Positions 54,101 through 61,420 of a DNA stretch of 64,000 nt are shown here, in pieces. Each line of letters begins with the position of its first letter. Within the stretch, counting starts at the first letter, position 1. This DNA is from Nocardioides sp. PD653-B2. Lineage in GTDB: Bacteria; Actinomycetota; Actinomycetes; Propionibacteriales; Nocardioidaceae. The stretch is from assembly GCF_002117935.1 (NCBI RefSeq), contig NZ_BDJE01000028.1, forward strand, positions 62,001 to 126,000, given 5' to 3'. The notes under the pieces were generated by a model. It was not told the DNA's origin. It worked only from the letters and a program-made list of their open reading frames with translations, and did not search any database. The position numbers and the translations under genes were made by a program.

Positions 54101-56799
54101 ACCAGGCCGGGGATCATCGCGTCGGTGACCCGCACGTTGGTCAGGGTGATGTTGCCGGTGTTCTTCACCGTGAACCCGTAGGTGAGCCGCTCGCCGAGCG
54201 ATCCGACCGTGTCGGCGTCGTCGGAGTCGGCGACGGTCTTGGTCAGGGTGATCGCCGCGGTGGTCGGCTTGGTCGTGATCGACACGCTGGAGCGGGCCGT
54301 GACGGCGGGCCCGGTCGGCGGCGTCGCCGCGGCGGACGCGGAGTTCACCAGCGCACCCTGGTCGGCCTCGGCCTCGGTCACCGTGTGGGCACCGGCCGGG
54401 AGCGCGGGGCAGGTGGTGACGGCGCCGACCGCGAGGGTGGCGACGCAGGTCGCCCCGCCCGCGAGGGCCGGGATCATCGCGTCCGTGATCTTCACGTTGG
54501 TCAGCGCGACGTTGCCGGTGTTGGTGACGGAGAACGTGTAGGTCAGCTTCTCGGTCTCGGACGCCGCGGTGTCGGCGTCGTCGGAGTCGGTGACGACCTT
54601 GGTCATCGAGATGCCCGGTGCCGCCGGCGTGGAGATCGTGGCCGAGTCGGTCGCGGTCACGGCCGCTCCGCTGGGAGGCGTCGCGACCACGGTGGCGGTG
54701 TTGTCGACCGAGCCCTGGGCGATGTCGGTGGCCACCACCGTGTGGGTCGCGGCCGGCAGTGCGGCGCAGGACGTCGTCTCGCCGACACCGAGGGAGGCGG
54801 TGCAGACGGCGCCGCTGCTCAGGGCGGGGATCATCGCGTCGGTGACCTTCACGTTGGTCAGCGGCACGTTGCCGGTGTTCTTCACCGTGAAGCCGTAGGT
54901 CAGCGTCTCCCCGAGGGAGCCGATGGTGTCGGCGTCACTCGAGTCGGCGACCGTCTTGGTGAGCTTCACACCCGGGGTCGCCGGGGTCGAGATGGTCGCC
55001 GTGTCGGTGGCGGTGACCGTGGTGCCGGCCGGGCTCGTGCCCGCCGCGGTGGCGGTGTTGTCGACGGAGCCCTTGCCGATGTCGGTGGCGCTCACCGTGT
55101 GGGTCGCGGCGGGGAGCGACGGGCAGGTGGTCGAGGCACCGACGGCCAGGCTCGCCACGCAGACCGCGCCGCTGGTGAGCGCCGGGATCATCGCGTCGGT
55201 GACCTTCACGTTCGTCAGCGGCACGTTGCCGGTGTTCTTCACCGTGAAGCCGTAGGTCAGCGTCTCGCCCAGCGAGCCGATCGCGTCGGCGTCGCTCGAG
55301 TCGCTCACCGTCTTGGTCAGGGACAGCGACGGGGCCGGCGGCGGGGTCGGGTTGACCGGCACCGACTTCGCGTCGAACGCGATGCGGCCACACCCGTCCG
55401 TGACCGTGACGCGGATCGTGCAGGCGGTCGCGGCGGAGAGGGTCGGCGCCGTGAAGGTCGTGCTGGCGGCGGTGCTGTTCGCGAAGGTGCCTCCGCAGCC
55501 CGAGGTCCACTTGTAGGTGTACCCGCCGCCGCCGCCCGTGGCGGTGGCGCTGACCGGGATGGTGGTGCCCGACGTGATCTCGGCGGACGAGACGGTGGCC
55601 GTGACCTCCGGGGACTTGTCGACCGAGGAGATCAGGTTGAAGTTGAGGAAGCTGCGCTGGGCGGCGACGTTCGCGGTGGCATCGGCCTTGGCGAAGTCGT
55701 GGCCGGCCTGGTACATGACGAGGCCGTTCGAGGAGTCACCGAAGCCGCGGCCGTAGACGGAGACGGCCGCCTTGCCGGGCGACAGCGCCCTGCTGCCGCT
55801 GATCTGCGGGTGGTCCGGGTCCCACGCGAGCACCTTGGTGGTCGGGCGCCAGCCGGTCTTGGGCAGGTAGACCTGCTCGGCGCCGTTCTGGGTCGCGGAG
55901 TCGAAGGAGTTCATGATCTGCGAGATCGGGTCCGACCAGTCCCCGTTGTAGGTGTACGCCGGAGTGCCGTCGTTGTGGTCGCCGTACTCGACCATCCCGC
56001 TCACGGACAGGAAGTTCAGGTCGGGCGCGGTGCCGGCGTCGGCCGGGTCGTCGAGGTTCTCGAGGGTGCTGGGGGCGTGGCACTGCCCGAAGATGTTGCC
56101 GCCGGCGTCGTTGAACGCCAGGAGGTTCTTGTGCAGCGACCAGGTCGGGTCGGCGTGCGGGAAGACGAAGAGGTCGTCGCAGGAGGTGAGGGCCGACGGG
56201 AGCGCCTTGCGGTAGGCCGAGGACGGGATGCCGGCGTTCGCGTAGTAGCCGTCGGCGACCGGATCGCTCGACGCGTCGAGCACCACGCGCGGCCAGCTGC
56301 GGAGCAGGGAGGACTGCGGCACGGAGGCGATCGGCGAGTTGGCGACGTACATCTGCACGCCCGCGGACCGCCAGGCCAGCAGCCGGGCCGCCGGGATGTC
56401 GCCCACGAAGTCACCCGAGACGACGAACGAACCGCCCGCGAACGCCTTGCTCGCGACCGTCGCCCCGGTGGTCACGTTGAGCAGGTTGGTGGCCGTGAAG
56501 TCCGACGCACCCATCGTGGTCTTGCCGTTCTTGACGGCCCAGGCCACCGGGACCTTGTACGTCGTGAGCAGCTCGTAGACCAGCCCGTACGGCTTCAGGC
56601 CGTTGGCCACCGTCTGCGGGGTCACGCCCATGTCGATGATCAGCGAGCCCGACGGGAAGTCCGCGGTCGCCGGGGTCGCGGCCCGGGCAGCGACGGGCGC
56701 CGTCGACGGGGTGCTCGCCGATGCCGAGGCGGCCGGGAGGAACCCGCCGGCCAGGACGGCCAGGACGAGGGCGATGAGGGCTGCGACGCGGATGCGCAC
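51109..56799 (-). CDS. Large secreted protein with ten DUF11-type repeats
   Basis: 1,896 residues from a GTG with GGAG seven bases upstream, giving a Sec signal peptide (RIRVAALIALVLAVLAGGFL to AASASAS). Residues up to about 487 form an unrecognised domain (SGSLIIDMGVTPQTVANGL to FLNFNLISSVDKSP) plus an Ig/PKD-like module. Ten repeats of about 118 residues follow. Each begins like LTKTVADSSDADTIGSLGE, continues VKNTGNVPLTNVKVTDAMIP and has one cysteine pair. A beta-rich C-terminal region (about 1670-1896) has no LPXTG, membrane helix or lysine-rich anchor, so release or non-covalent wall binding is likely. DUF11 proteins are usually adhesive or structural stalks. Confidence 0.85.
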   Translation of the reverse strand: MRIRVAALIALVLAVLAGGFLPAASASASTPSTAPVAARAATPATADFPSGSLIIDMGVTPQTVANGLKPYGLVYELLTTYKVPVAWAVKNGKTTMGASDFTATNLLNVTTGATVASKAFAGGSFVVSGDFVGDIPAARLLAWRSAGVQMYVANSPIASVPQSSLLRSWPRVVLDASSDPVADGYYANAGIPSSAYRKALPSALTSCDDLFVFPHADPTWSLHKNLLAFNDAGGNIFGQCHAPSTLENLDDPADAGTAPDLNFLSVSGMVEYGDHNDGTPAYTYNGDWSDPISQIMNSFDSATQNGAEQVYLPKTGWRPTTKVLAWDPDHPQISGSRALSPGKAAVSVYGRGFGDSSNGLVMYQAGHDFAKADATANVAAQRSFLNFNLISSVDKSPEVTATVSSAEITSGTTIPVSATATGGGGGYTYKWTSGCGGTFANSTAASTTFTAPTLSAATACTIRVTVTDGCGRIAFDAKSVPVNPTPPPAPSLSLTKTVSDSSDADAIGSLGETLTYGFTVKNTGNVPLTNVKVTDAMIPALTSGAVCVASLAVGASTTCPSLPAATHTVSATDIGKGSVDNTATAAGTSPAGTTVTATDTATISTPATPGVKLTKTVADSSDADTIGSLGETLTYGFTVKNTGNVPLTNVKVTDAMIPALSSGAVCTASLGVGETTSCAALPAATHTVVATDIAQGSVDNTATVVATPPSGAAVTATDSATISTPAAPGISMTKVVTDSDDADTAASETEKLTYTFSVTNTGNVALTNVKITDAMIPALAGGATCVATLAVGAVTTCPALPAGAHTVTEAEADQGALVNSASAAATPPTGPAVTARSSVSITTKPTTAAITLTKTVADSDDADTVGSLGERLTYGFTVKNTGNITLTNVRVTDAMIPGLVDGADCVATLAAGATTTCPLLPAATHVVAAADITKGSVVNNATASATRPSGAKVTATDTATIATPATPALSMTKTVADSSDADTIGSLGETLTYTFTLKNTGNVPLTNVRVTDAMIPAMKDGAVCAATLAVGATTTCSTVTATHVVNAADIAQGLVVNQATATGTPSKGIAPTAADSATIAAPAISSVSMTKTVADSSDADTIGSLGETLTYTFTVKNTGNVPLTNVRVTDAMIPAMKDGAVCAATLAVGATTTCSTVTATHVVNAADIARGSVVNDATATASSPSGPNPTSQASATIATPAAPAFVMTKAVADSADADFAGALGETLTYTFTVENTGNVPLTDVKVTDATIPALAGGVVCAATLAVGDTTTCSSLPAATHTVSAADITKGSVDNFATASASSPAGTVAGNASATILSPAAPAISLTKAVADSDDADHLAAEGEQLTYTFSVTNTGNVPLTDVQVTDAMIPALAGGAVCVASLAPGATTTCPSLPAATHTVTGAEADQATVVNEASATAKPPTGAAVAGAASATIDTRPSAASITLKKTVADSDDADALASEGERLTYSFSVTNTGNVALSDVKVFDAMIPALAGGAVCVASLAPGATTTCPSLPAATHTVTAAEVAHESVENTASASAARSTGDLVTANDTAVIATKTTPPAPASSIRLEKTVADSDDADDLASVGEQLTYSFSVTNTGQAPLSNVTVTDPMIPALAGGALCAATLAVGETTTCPSLPAAHYTVTAADVDQGSVVNIASGSATPPTGADVTTTDSVVLGTYQATTTDPGPFSWDWQYDDPSCSALTVAYPSNIPDGQANDVNVRLETDLGQVTLNFHNSDAFWGGTTSFPYASHPKWPAGVTSYSVVWTQVGGTNYHWQGTVPCIVNDDGDPMTVDEPLAVTSISGWRTGTVTVKKGATPAADAVAVDQIGDEDLVLQRLVAGTWVDVKTVACDGESAKVTFARQSQKGTFRYRLAVDGSDGTTGAQTGAFTLKVR
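53292..53897. repeat. Near-identical 354-bp units inside the DUF11 gene
   Basis: DNA from 53292 to about 53543 recurs from 53646 to about 53897, offset exactly 354 bp (118 codons), with only a few differences starting at the TTCTTGACC / TTCTTCAGC position. These are repeats 5 and 6 of the protein. The other eight repeats have diverged much further, so this pair is a recent duplication or gene conversion. Confidence 0.85.
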
Positions 56800-56951
56800 G
56801 AATGGCTCCAAAGGGTGCTGGCGGAGGTGACGCCGAACTCTGGCACGCATTTCGGGGCCGAAACCGTTCCTGCCCCCAACCTTTGAGAGACGTTGAGGAA
56901 ACCCGGCCTTCCTTGAGGAAACCCTGAGCATGAGGCCCCGGAACCGCGCCG

Positions 56952-56957
56952 TACAGT
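56952..56957 (+). promoter_or_regulatory. -10 element of the aminotransferase, leaderless
   Basis: TACAGT is followed by six bases and the ATG at 56964. No ribosome binding site lies between, so the transcript probably starts at the codon. Confidence 0.45.
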
Positions 56958-56963
56958 CGCTCC

Positions 56964-58145
56964 ATGACCGACCGCTTCCAGGTGGCGAGCCGCGCCAACG
57001 TGCCCCCTTTTCACGTGATGGACCTGCTGGCGGCCGCGACGACCCGGCAGCGCACGCACGGCGACCTGCTCAACCTGCTGGCCGGCCAGCCGAGCACGGG
57101 CGCACCGGCGGCGGTCCGCGCGGAGGCGAAGCGGCTGCTCGACTCCGGCGACCCGCTCGGCTACACGCCGGCGGCCGGGGTGCTCGAGCTGCGCGAGGCG
57201 ATCGCCGGCCACCACAAGCGCACCCACGGCATCGACGTCGACCCCGACGAGGTCGTGGTCACCACGGGCAGCAGCGGTGGCTTCCTGCTCGCCTTCCTCG
57301 CGGCGTTCGAGGTCGGCGACCGCGTCGCGATGGCGCGGCCCGGCTACCCCTGCTACCGCAACGTGCTGACCGCGCTCGGCTGCGAGGTGGTCGAGATCCC
57401 GACCGGGCCGGAGACCCGCTTCCAGCCGACGGTCGAGCAGGTGGCGGAGCTCGGTGACATCAAGGGCCTCGTCGTCGCCAGCCCGGCCAACCCGACCGGC
57501 ACCATGCTGCTCCCCAGCGAGCTCGCCGCCCTCGCGACGTACTGCGAGACCGAGCGGATCCAGCTGATCTCCGACGAGATCTACCACGGCATCGAGTACG
57601 CCCCCCTCGCCGGCGGTGACCACCTGGCGCGCAGCGCCTGGGAGACCAGCCGGGAGGCCGTCGTCTTCTCCAGCTTCTCCAAGTACTTCTCGATGACCGG
57701 CTGGCGGATCGGCTGGATGCTGGTCCCCGACCGGCTCCGGCGCGCGACCGACATCCTCACCGGCAACTTCACGATCTGTCCGCCCGTCCTGGCGCAGTGG
57801 GCGAGCCTCGCGGCCTTCAGCGACGCGTCGTACGTCGAGCTCGACAGCCACGTCGCGCGCTACGCCGACAACCGGCGCCTCCTGCTCGACGGCCTGCCCC
57901 GGCTGGGGATCACCGAGCTCGCGCCGGCCGACGGCGCGTTCTACGTGTACGCCGACGTCGGCCACCTGACCGACGACACCATGGTGTTCTGCCACGAGCT
58001 GCTGGCCCGCACCGGCGTCGCCGTCGCACCCGGCATCGACTTCGACACCGTCGACGGCGGCCGGTTCATCCGGCTCAGCTTCGCCGGCCCGGGAGCCGAC
58101 ATCGAGCGCGCACTGGAGCGTCTCTCCACAGCCCTCGTGCGCTGA
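56964..58145 (+). CDS. PLP-dependent aminotransferase, class I/II
   Basis: 393 residues. Fold-type I features in order: LAGQPSTGAP at the substrate pocket, TTGSSGGFLLAFLAAFEVGDRV, PGYPCYRNVLTALG, VASPANPTGT with the Asn that contacts PLP, SDEIYHGIEY with Asp and Tyr, and the Schiff-base lysine in SFSKYFSMTGWRIGW. A C-terminal Arg (FIRLSFAGPG) binds the substrate carboxylate. Substrate not determinable; aspartate- or aromatic-type is usual. Cytosolic. It is divergent from the DUF11 gene. Confidence 0.9.
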   Translation: MTDRFQVASRANVPPFHVMDLLAAATTRQRTHGDLLNLLAGQPSTGAPAAVRAEAKRLLDSGDPLGYTPAAGVLELREAIAGHHKRTHGIDVDPDEVVVTTGSSGGFLLAFLAAFEVGDRVAMARPGYPCYRNVLTALGCEVVEIPTGPETRFQPTVEQVAELGDIKGLVVASPANPTGTMLLPSELAALATYCETERIQLISDEIYHGIEYAPLAGGDHLARSAWETSREAVVFSSFSKYFSMTGWRIGWMLVPDRLRRATDILTGNFTICPPVLAQWASLAAFSDASYVELDSHVARYADNRRLLLDGLPRLGITELAPADGAFYVYADVGHLTDDTMVFCHELLARTGVAVAPGIDFDTVDGGRFIRLSFAGPGADIERALERLSTALVR

Positions 58146-58209
58146 CGTTTCTCCACATCCGCCGCCCGGCGAGGCTCCTCGGCACACCGACCGATGCGAG
58201 GGGGACTCC

Positions 58210-58611
58210 ATGTACGGCGACACCACCACCATCCGGGCCCTGGCCCGCGACCTGCGCGACCGCGCCGACGACATCCGCACCGCGGCCGACCGGCTGGCGG
58301 CCCGGGCCGACGGGGTCGACTGGCGCGGGCTGACCGCCGACGCGATGCGCCGGCACGCCCACGACCGCTGCGCCGCGCTCCGGCGCACGGCGGCCCTCCA
58401 CGACGACGCCGCGGACGCGCTCGACCGGCACGCCCGGGAGGTCGACCGGCTCGAGGACCTGATCGCCGCCGTCGAGCGGAAGGTGCACGGGCTCATCGAC
58501 GCCGCCCGCGACAAGCTCCTGCCCGACGGCCTGGACGGGCTGCTCCACCGGTTCTCGCCGCCGCTCCCGGGCAGCCGGGACTGGCTGTCCGTCGACCTCC
58601 CGGGGATCTGA
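58210..58611 (+). CDS. WXG100-like protein of ESX-associated cassette, copy 1
   Basis: 133 residues. Long amphipathic helices carry a W-x-G turn (GVDWRGLTADAMRRHAHDR) and heptad-like spacing through AREVDRLEDLIAAVERKVHG. The C-terminal tail RDWLSVDLPGI closely matches KDWLAVELPGL of the second WXG-like protein 1.9 kb away, although the linkers before the tails differ. No YxxxD/E signal is obvious. Likely an ESX substrate or chaperone-bound partner of the hydrolase encoded one base downstream. Confidence 0.72.
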   Translation: MYGDTTTIRALARDLRDRADDIRTAADRLAARADGVDWRGLTADAMRRHAHDRCAALRRTAALHDDAADALDRHAREVDRLEDLIAAVERKVHGLIDAARDKLLPDGLDGLLHRFSPPLPGSRDWLSVDLPGI

Positions 58612-58612
58612 G

Positions 58613-60034
58613 ATGACCGCCTCGCCGATCACCGGCGTGAGCGGCGGCTCGGCCGGCGTGGCGGCGACGTACGACGCGGTGCGAGCGCTGGCCGACGCCT
58701 TCGACGCGGCCGGCAGCGAGCTGCGGGGCTGGGCCGGCCTCGGCGCTCGGACCATGGCGAACCCCGACCTCGCCGAGTCGGCGATCCTCTCGCCGCTGAC
58801 CTTCGCGGAGGCGGAGGGTGCGGTCCTGGCCGCGACCACCGGCCCCGACGGGGTGCTCGTCGAGGCGCTGGGCTGGGAGGCCGACGCCGTCGTGGTCCGG
58901 GCCGTCGTCGCCGCCTTCGAGGAGACCGACGCGCTGGTCCGGGCGGCGATCGACGCGGTCGACCACCAGGTCGGCCGGGTCGTCGGTCTCACCCTCGGCG
59001 CGACCGCCCCGGTGACGGTGCCGCTCCTGCTCCTCACGGTCCCCCACCTGCCGTCGCAGGCGCAGGACGAGCTCGAGCAGTGGGTGGTCGAGCACCCGGG
59101 GGTGGTCCAGCACGCCGCCAACGGCGGCGGCGGCCTGCTCGAGGGACTCTGGGACGGGGTCACCCCGTTCGCGCCCGCCGGGCCGCTCGGCGTCTCGCTC
59201 TTCGTCCCGGACACCGAGGCCGGGGCCGGCCTGCTCGCGGCGCTGTACGGCGACGACGGCAGCGCCCACGTCGTCCGCACCCTGGACGTCGTGCCGGGGG
59301 ACGCCACCCAGCCGGCGGGGGTCGCCGACCTGGTCTCCCACCTCCAGGACGTCGCGCACCTCTCACCCGACCCCGACTCGCCGCTCAACGGCACCATCGA
59401 GGTCCAGACGCTCGGGGCCGGCACCGACGACGTGCGGCACATCGTCTACCTGCCGGGCACCGACGACATGACGACCGTGCCGTGGAGCAAGGACGACGAC
59501 GTCCGCGACATGCTCACCAACCTGCTGCTGGTCGGCGGCCGCGACAACGCCTACCAGGAGGGCATCCTCGAGGCGATGGCCCAGGCGAGCATCGGTCCCG
59601 ACGACCCCGTGCTGCTCGTCGGACACTCCCAGGGCGGCATGGAGGCGGCGGCGATCCTCAGCCAGGGCAGCGACTTCAACGTCACCGACGTGGTGACGGC
59701 CGGGTCGCCCACGGCCCAGGTCGACGGCTTCCCCGACGGCAGCCACGTGCTGTCGCTGGAGCACCAGGGCGACGTCGTGCCGCTGCTCGACGGCGCGGAC
59801 AACCCCGACTCGGTCGAGCAGACGACCGTGACCTTCGACGACCACGGCTCCGGCATCGTCGACCAGCACGACTACGACCACTACGTCGCCGGGGCCGAGG
59901 CGGTCGACGCCTCCACCGACCCGTCGATCCTGGAGCAGCTCGCCAGCCTGCACCAGCACGGGTTCCTGGCCGGCTCCGGGGACGGGTCGACGAGCGTCAC
60001 CGCCCACGTCTTCCAGATCACCCGGCAGCCGTGA
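58613..60034 (+). CDS. Alpha/beta-hydrolase with helical N-terminal domain (putative ESX effector)
   Basis: 473 residues. The N-terminal 280 residues are mostly Ala/Glu/Asp/Leu-rich helices (with VTVPLLLLTVPHL as one hydrophobic stretch). A hydrolase core follows with GHSQGG; Ser339 would be the nucleophile, Asp387 (EHQGDVVPL) the acid and His419 or His423 (DQHDYDHYV) the base. The start follows the WXG-like stop by one base. No signal peptide, so export through the ESX system is the natural guess. It could be a lipase, esterase or peptidase; substrate unknown. Confidence 0.7.
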   Translation: MTASPITGVSGGSAGVAATYDAVRALADAFDAAGSELRGWAGLGARTMANPDLAESAILSPLTFAEAEGAVLAATTGPDGVLVEALGWEADAVVVRAVVAAFEETDALVRAAIDAVDHQVGRVVGLTLGATAPVTVPLLLLTVPHLPSQAQDELEQWVVEHPGVVQHAANGGGGLLEGLWDGVTPFAPAGPLGVSLFVPDTEAGAGLLAALYGDDGSAHVVRTLDVVPGDATQPAGVADLVSHLQDVAHLSPDPDSPLNGTIEVQTLGAGTDDVRHIVYLPGTDDMTTVPWSKDDDVRDMLTNLLLVGGRDNAYQEGILEAMAQASIGPDDPVLLVGHSQGGMEAAAILSQGSDFNVTDVVTAGSPTAQVDGFPDGSHVLSLEHQGDVVPLLDGADNPDSVEQTTVTFDDHGSGIVDQHDYDHYVAGAEAVDASTDPSILEQLASLHQHGFLAGSGDGSTSVTAHVFQITRQP

Positions 60035-60117
60035 GCCGGAGCGGGACGGCGTTTCGTGCCCGGCGTACGGGGAATGCGAATGAGCGACCACCCGGACATC
60101 TCGGAGGAAGGTGGCCC

Positions 60118-60492
60118 ATGTACGGCGACACCGATGTGATGCGCAGACGCGCGGCCCAGCTACGCGAGCAGGGCGTCGACATCCGCGCGCTGGCCGACCG
60201 CCTGGTGGCCCAGACCGAGGGCATCGGATGGACCGGCCGGGCCGCCGAGTCGCTCAGCGAGCGGATGCGCGAGCGGGCCACCCATCTCCGCGATGTCGCC
60301 GCCCGCCACGACGGTGCCGCGGAGTCGCTCGAGGCTCACCTGCACGAGGTCGACCGTCTCAAGGACGGGATCGCCGCGACGGAGCGCAAGGCCGACGTCC
60401 TCCTTGCCGAGACCCCGAGCGGCCGGGGCGCGTTCACGCCTCCGCCGCCCGGTCACAAGGACTGGCTCGCGGTCGAGCTCCCGGGGCTGTGA
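60118..60492 (+). CDS. WXG100-like protein of ESX-associated cassette, copy 2
   Basis: 124 residues; ATG with CGGAGGAAGG upstream. It begins MYGDTDVMRRRAAQLREQGV, has the W-x-G turn in GIGWTGRAAESLSERM, and a second helix (HLHEVDRLKDGIAATERKAD). The tail HKDWLAVELPGL is shared with copy 1. The MYGDT N-terminus is also shared. It probably arose by duplication of the same cassette. The EspG-like gene starts one base after its stop, so the three genes 60118-62718 form an operon. Confidence 0.75.
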   Translation: MYGDTDVMRRRAAQLREQGVDIRALADRLVAQTEGIGWTGRAAESLSERMRERATHLRDVAARHDGAAESLEAHLHEVDRLKDGIAATERKADVLLAETPSGRGAFTPPPPGHKDWLAVELPGL

Positions 60493-60493
60493 C

Positions 60494-61420
60494 ATGGCGA
60501 CCATCGACCTGAGCAACCCGCCGCCGGCCCCCGTCGGCATCCTCGGCGCCCTCCCGCGCCGGGTGTCCCTGACCCTCCCCGAGCTGCAGTGCGTGGCCGC
60601 CCGGGCCGGTGGCGCGCCGCTGCCGTTCGAGATGCTCACCCCCGGCGGTGAGCGCGAGCTCGGCGGCCGCCTGGGGCGCACCCCGGCCACCCTCGAGTCC
60701 GAGGCGTACGAGGCCGCGATCTCGTCCTTGCACGACGCCGAGTCGTCGCTCGCCCGACGCGGCCTGCTCGTCGACACCTCGATGGACGAGGGCCTCCTCG
60801 GCGCCGTCGGTCTCCTCGCCACCCCGACGGTCGCCCTCGACCTCGACGTCGCCGCCGGCGACTCCCGGATCAAGGCCTGGCACCGCCAGCACGGCGCAGC
60901 GGTGGCGAGCCTCGCGACCGCCGACGGCATCGTCTTCGAGCTGGCGTGGTTCCCCACCGACCAGTGGGCCGACGAGCTGGCCCGGGTCACCGTGCTCCCC
61001 GAGGAGTTCGCCCTGCGCGACTCCGTCGTGCCCGACCAGGTCGTGCTCCCCTATGCGCTCGCGGACGCCGCCAGCGAGGCGGTGCGCAGCAACCGCTCGG
61101 ACCTCCTCTCCGTGCTGGTCGCCGAGCACGCCGGCGAGACCCGGGACGCCGGCGGGCGGCCGCTGCCCGACCTCGAGGTGGGCGTGCTCCTCTCCGGGCT
61201 GTCGACCGAGTCCCGCGGCCGGCTGCGCGCGCTGGTCGCCGACGTCTCGGGCGCGATGACCGCGGTCGTCGGCGTCGTGTCGTGGGTGCTGCTGGCCGAC
61301 GGCTGGCGGGCGCTGCGACCACGCCGCACCGAGGGCGTCGACCGGATCGAGGTGCGCCGGGTCGACCCCGGCGACCTCGCCCACGAGCTGGCCCCCGTCC
61401 TCGCGGAGGTGACGACATGA
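60494..61420 (+). CDS. EspG-like ESX-associated protein
   Basis: 308 residues, cytosolic in appearance. The first two thirds resemble EspG chaperones: RRVSLTLPELQCVAARAGGA then PLPFEM near the start, SSLARRGLLVDTSMDEGLL, and strands such as TVALDLDVAA and ADGIVFELAWFP. EspG proteins bind PE-PPE pairs before export in mycobacteria. No PE/PPE genes are present here, so it may serve the neighbouring WXG-like or hydrolase-like proteins. Late in the protein WVLLADGWRALRPRRTEG resembles a conserved turn. It overlaps the next gene by 4 bp (ATGA). Confidence 0.55.
   Translation: MATIDLSNPPPAPVGILGALPRRVSLTLPELQCVAARAGGAPLPFEMLTPGGERELGGRLGRTPATLESEAYEAAISSLHDAESSLARRGLLVDTSMDEGLLGAVGLLATPTVALDLDVAAGDSRIKAWHRQHGAAVASLATADGIVFELAWFPTDQWADELARVTVLPEEFALRDSVVPDQVVLPYALADAASEAVRSNRSDLLSVLVAEHAGETRDAGGRPLPDLEVGVLLSGLSTESRGRLRALVADVSGAMTAVVGVVSWVLLADGWRALRPRRTEGVDRIEVRRVDPGDLAHELAPVLAEVTT

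Noticed and set aside
53317..56886. Long open frame on + opposite the DUF11 gene
   Set aside because: It mirrors the repeat structure of the antisense gene (repeated GVGQ/VGVARVGHRL units) and has no start signal or known fold; it is a shadow of the repeats.
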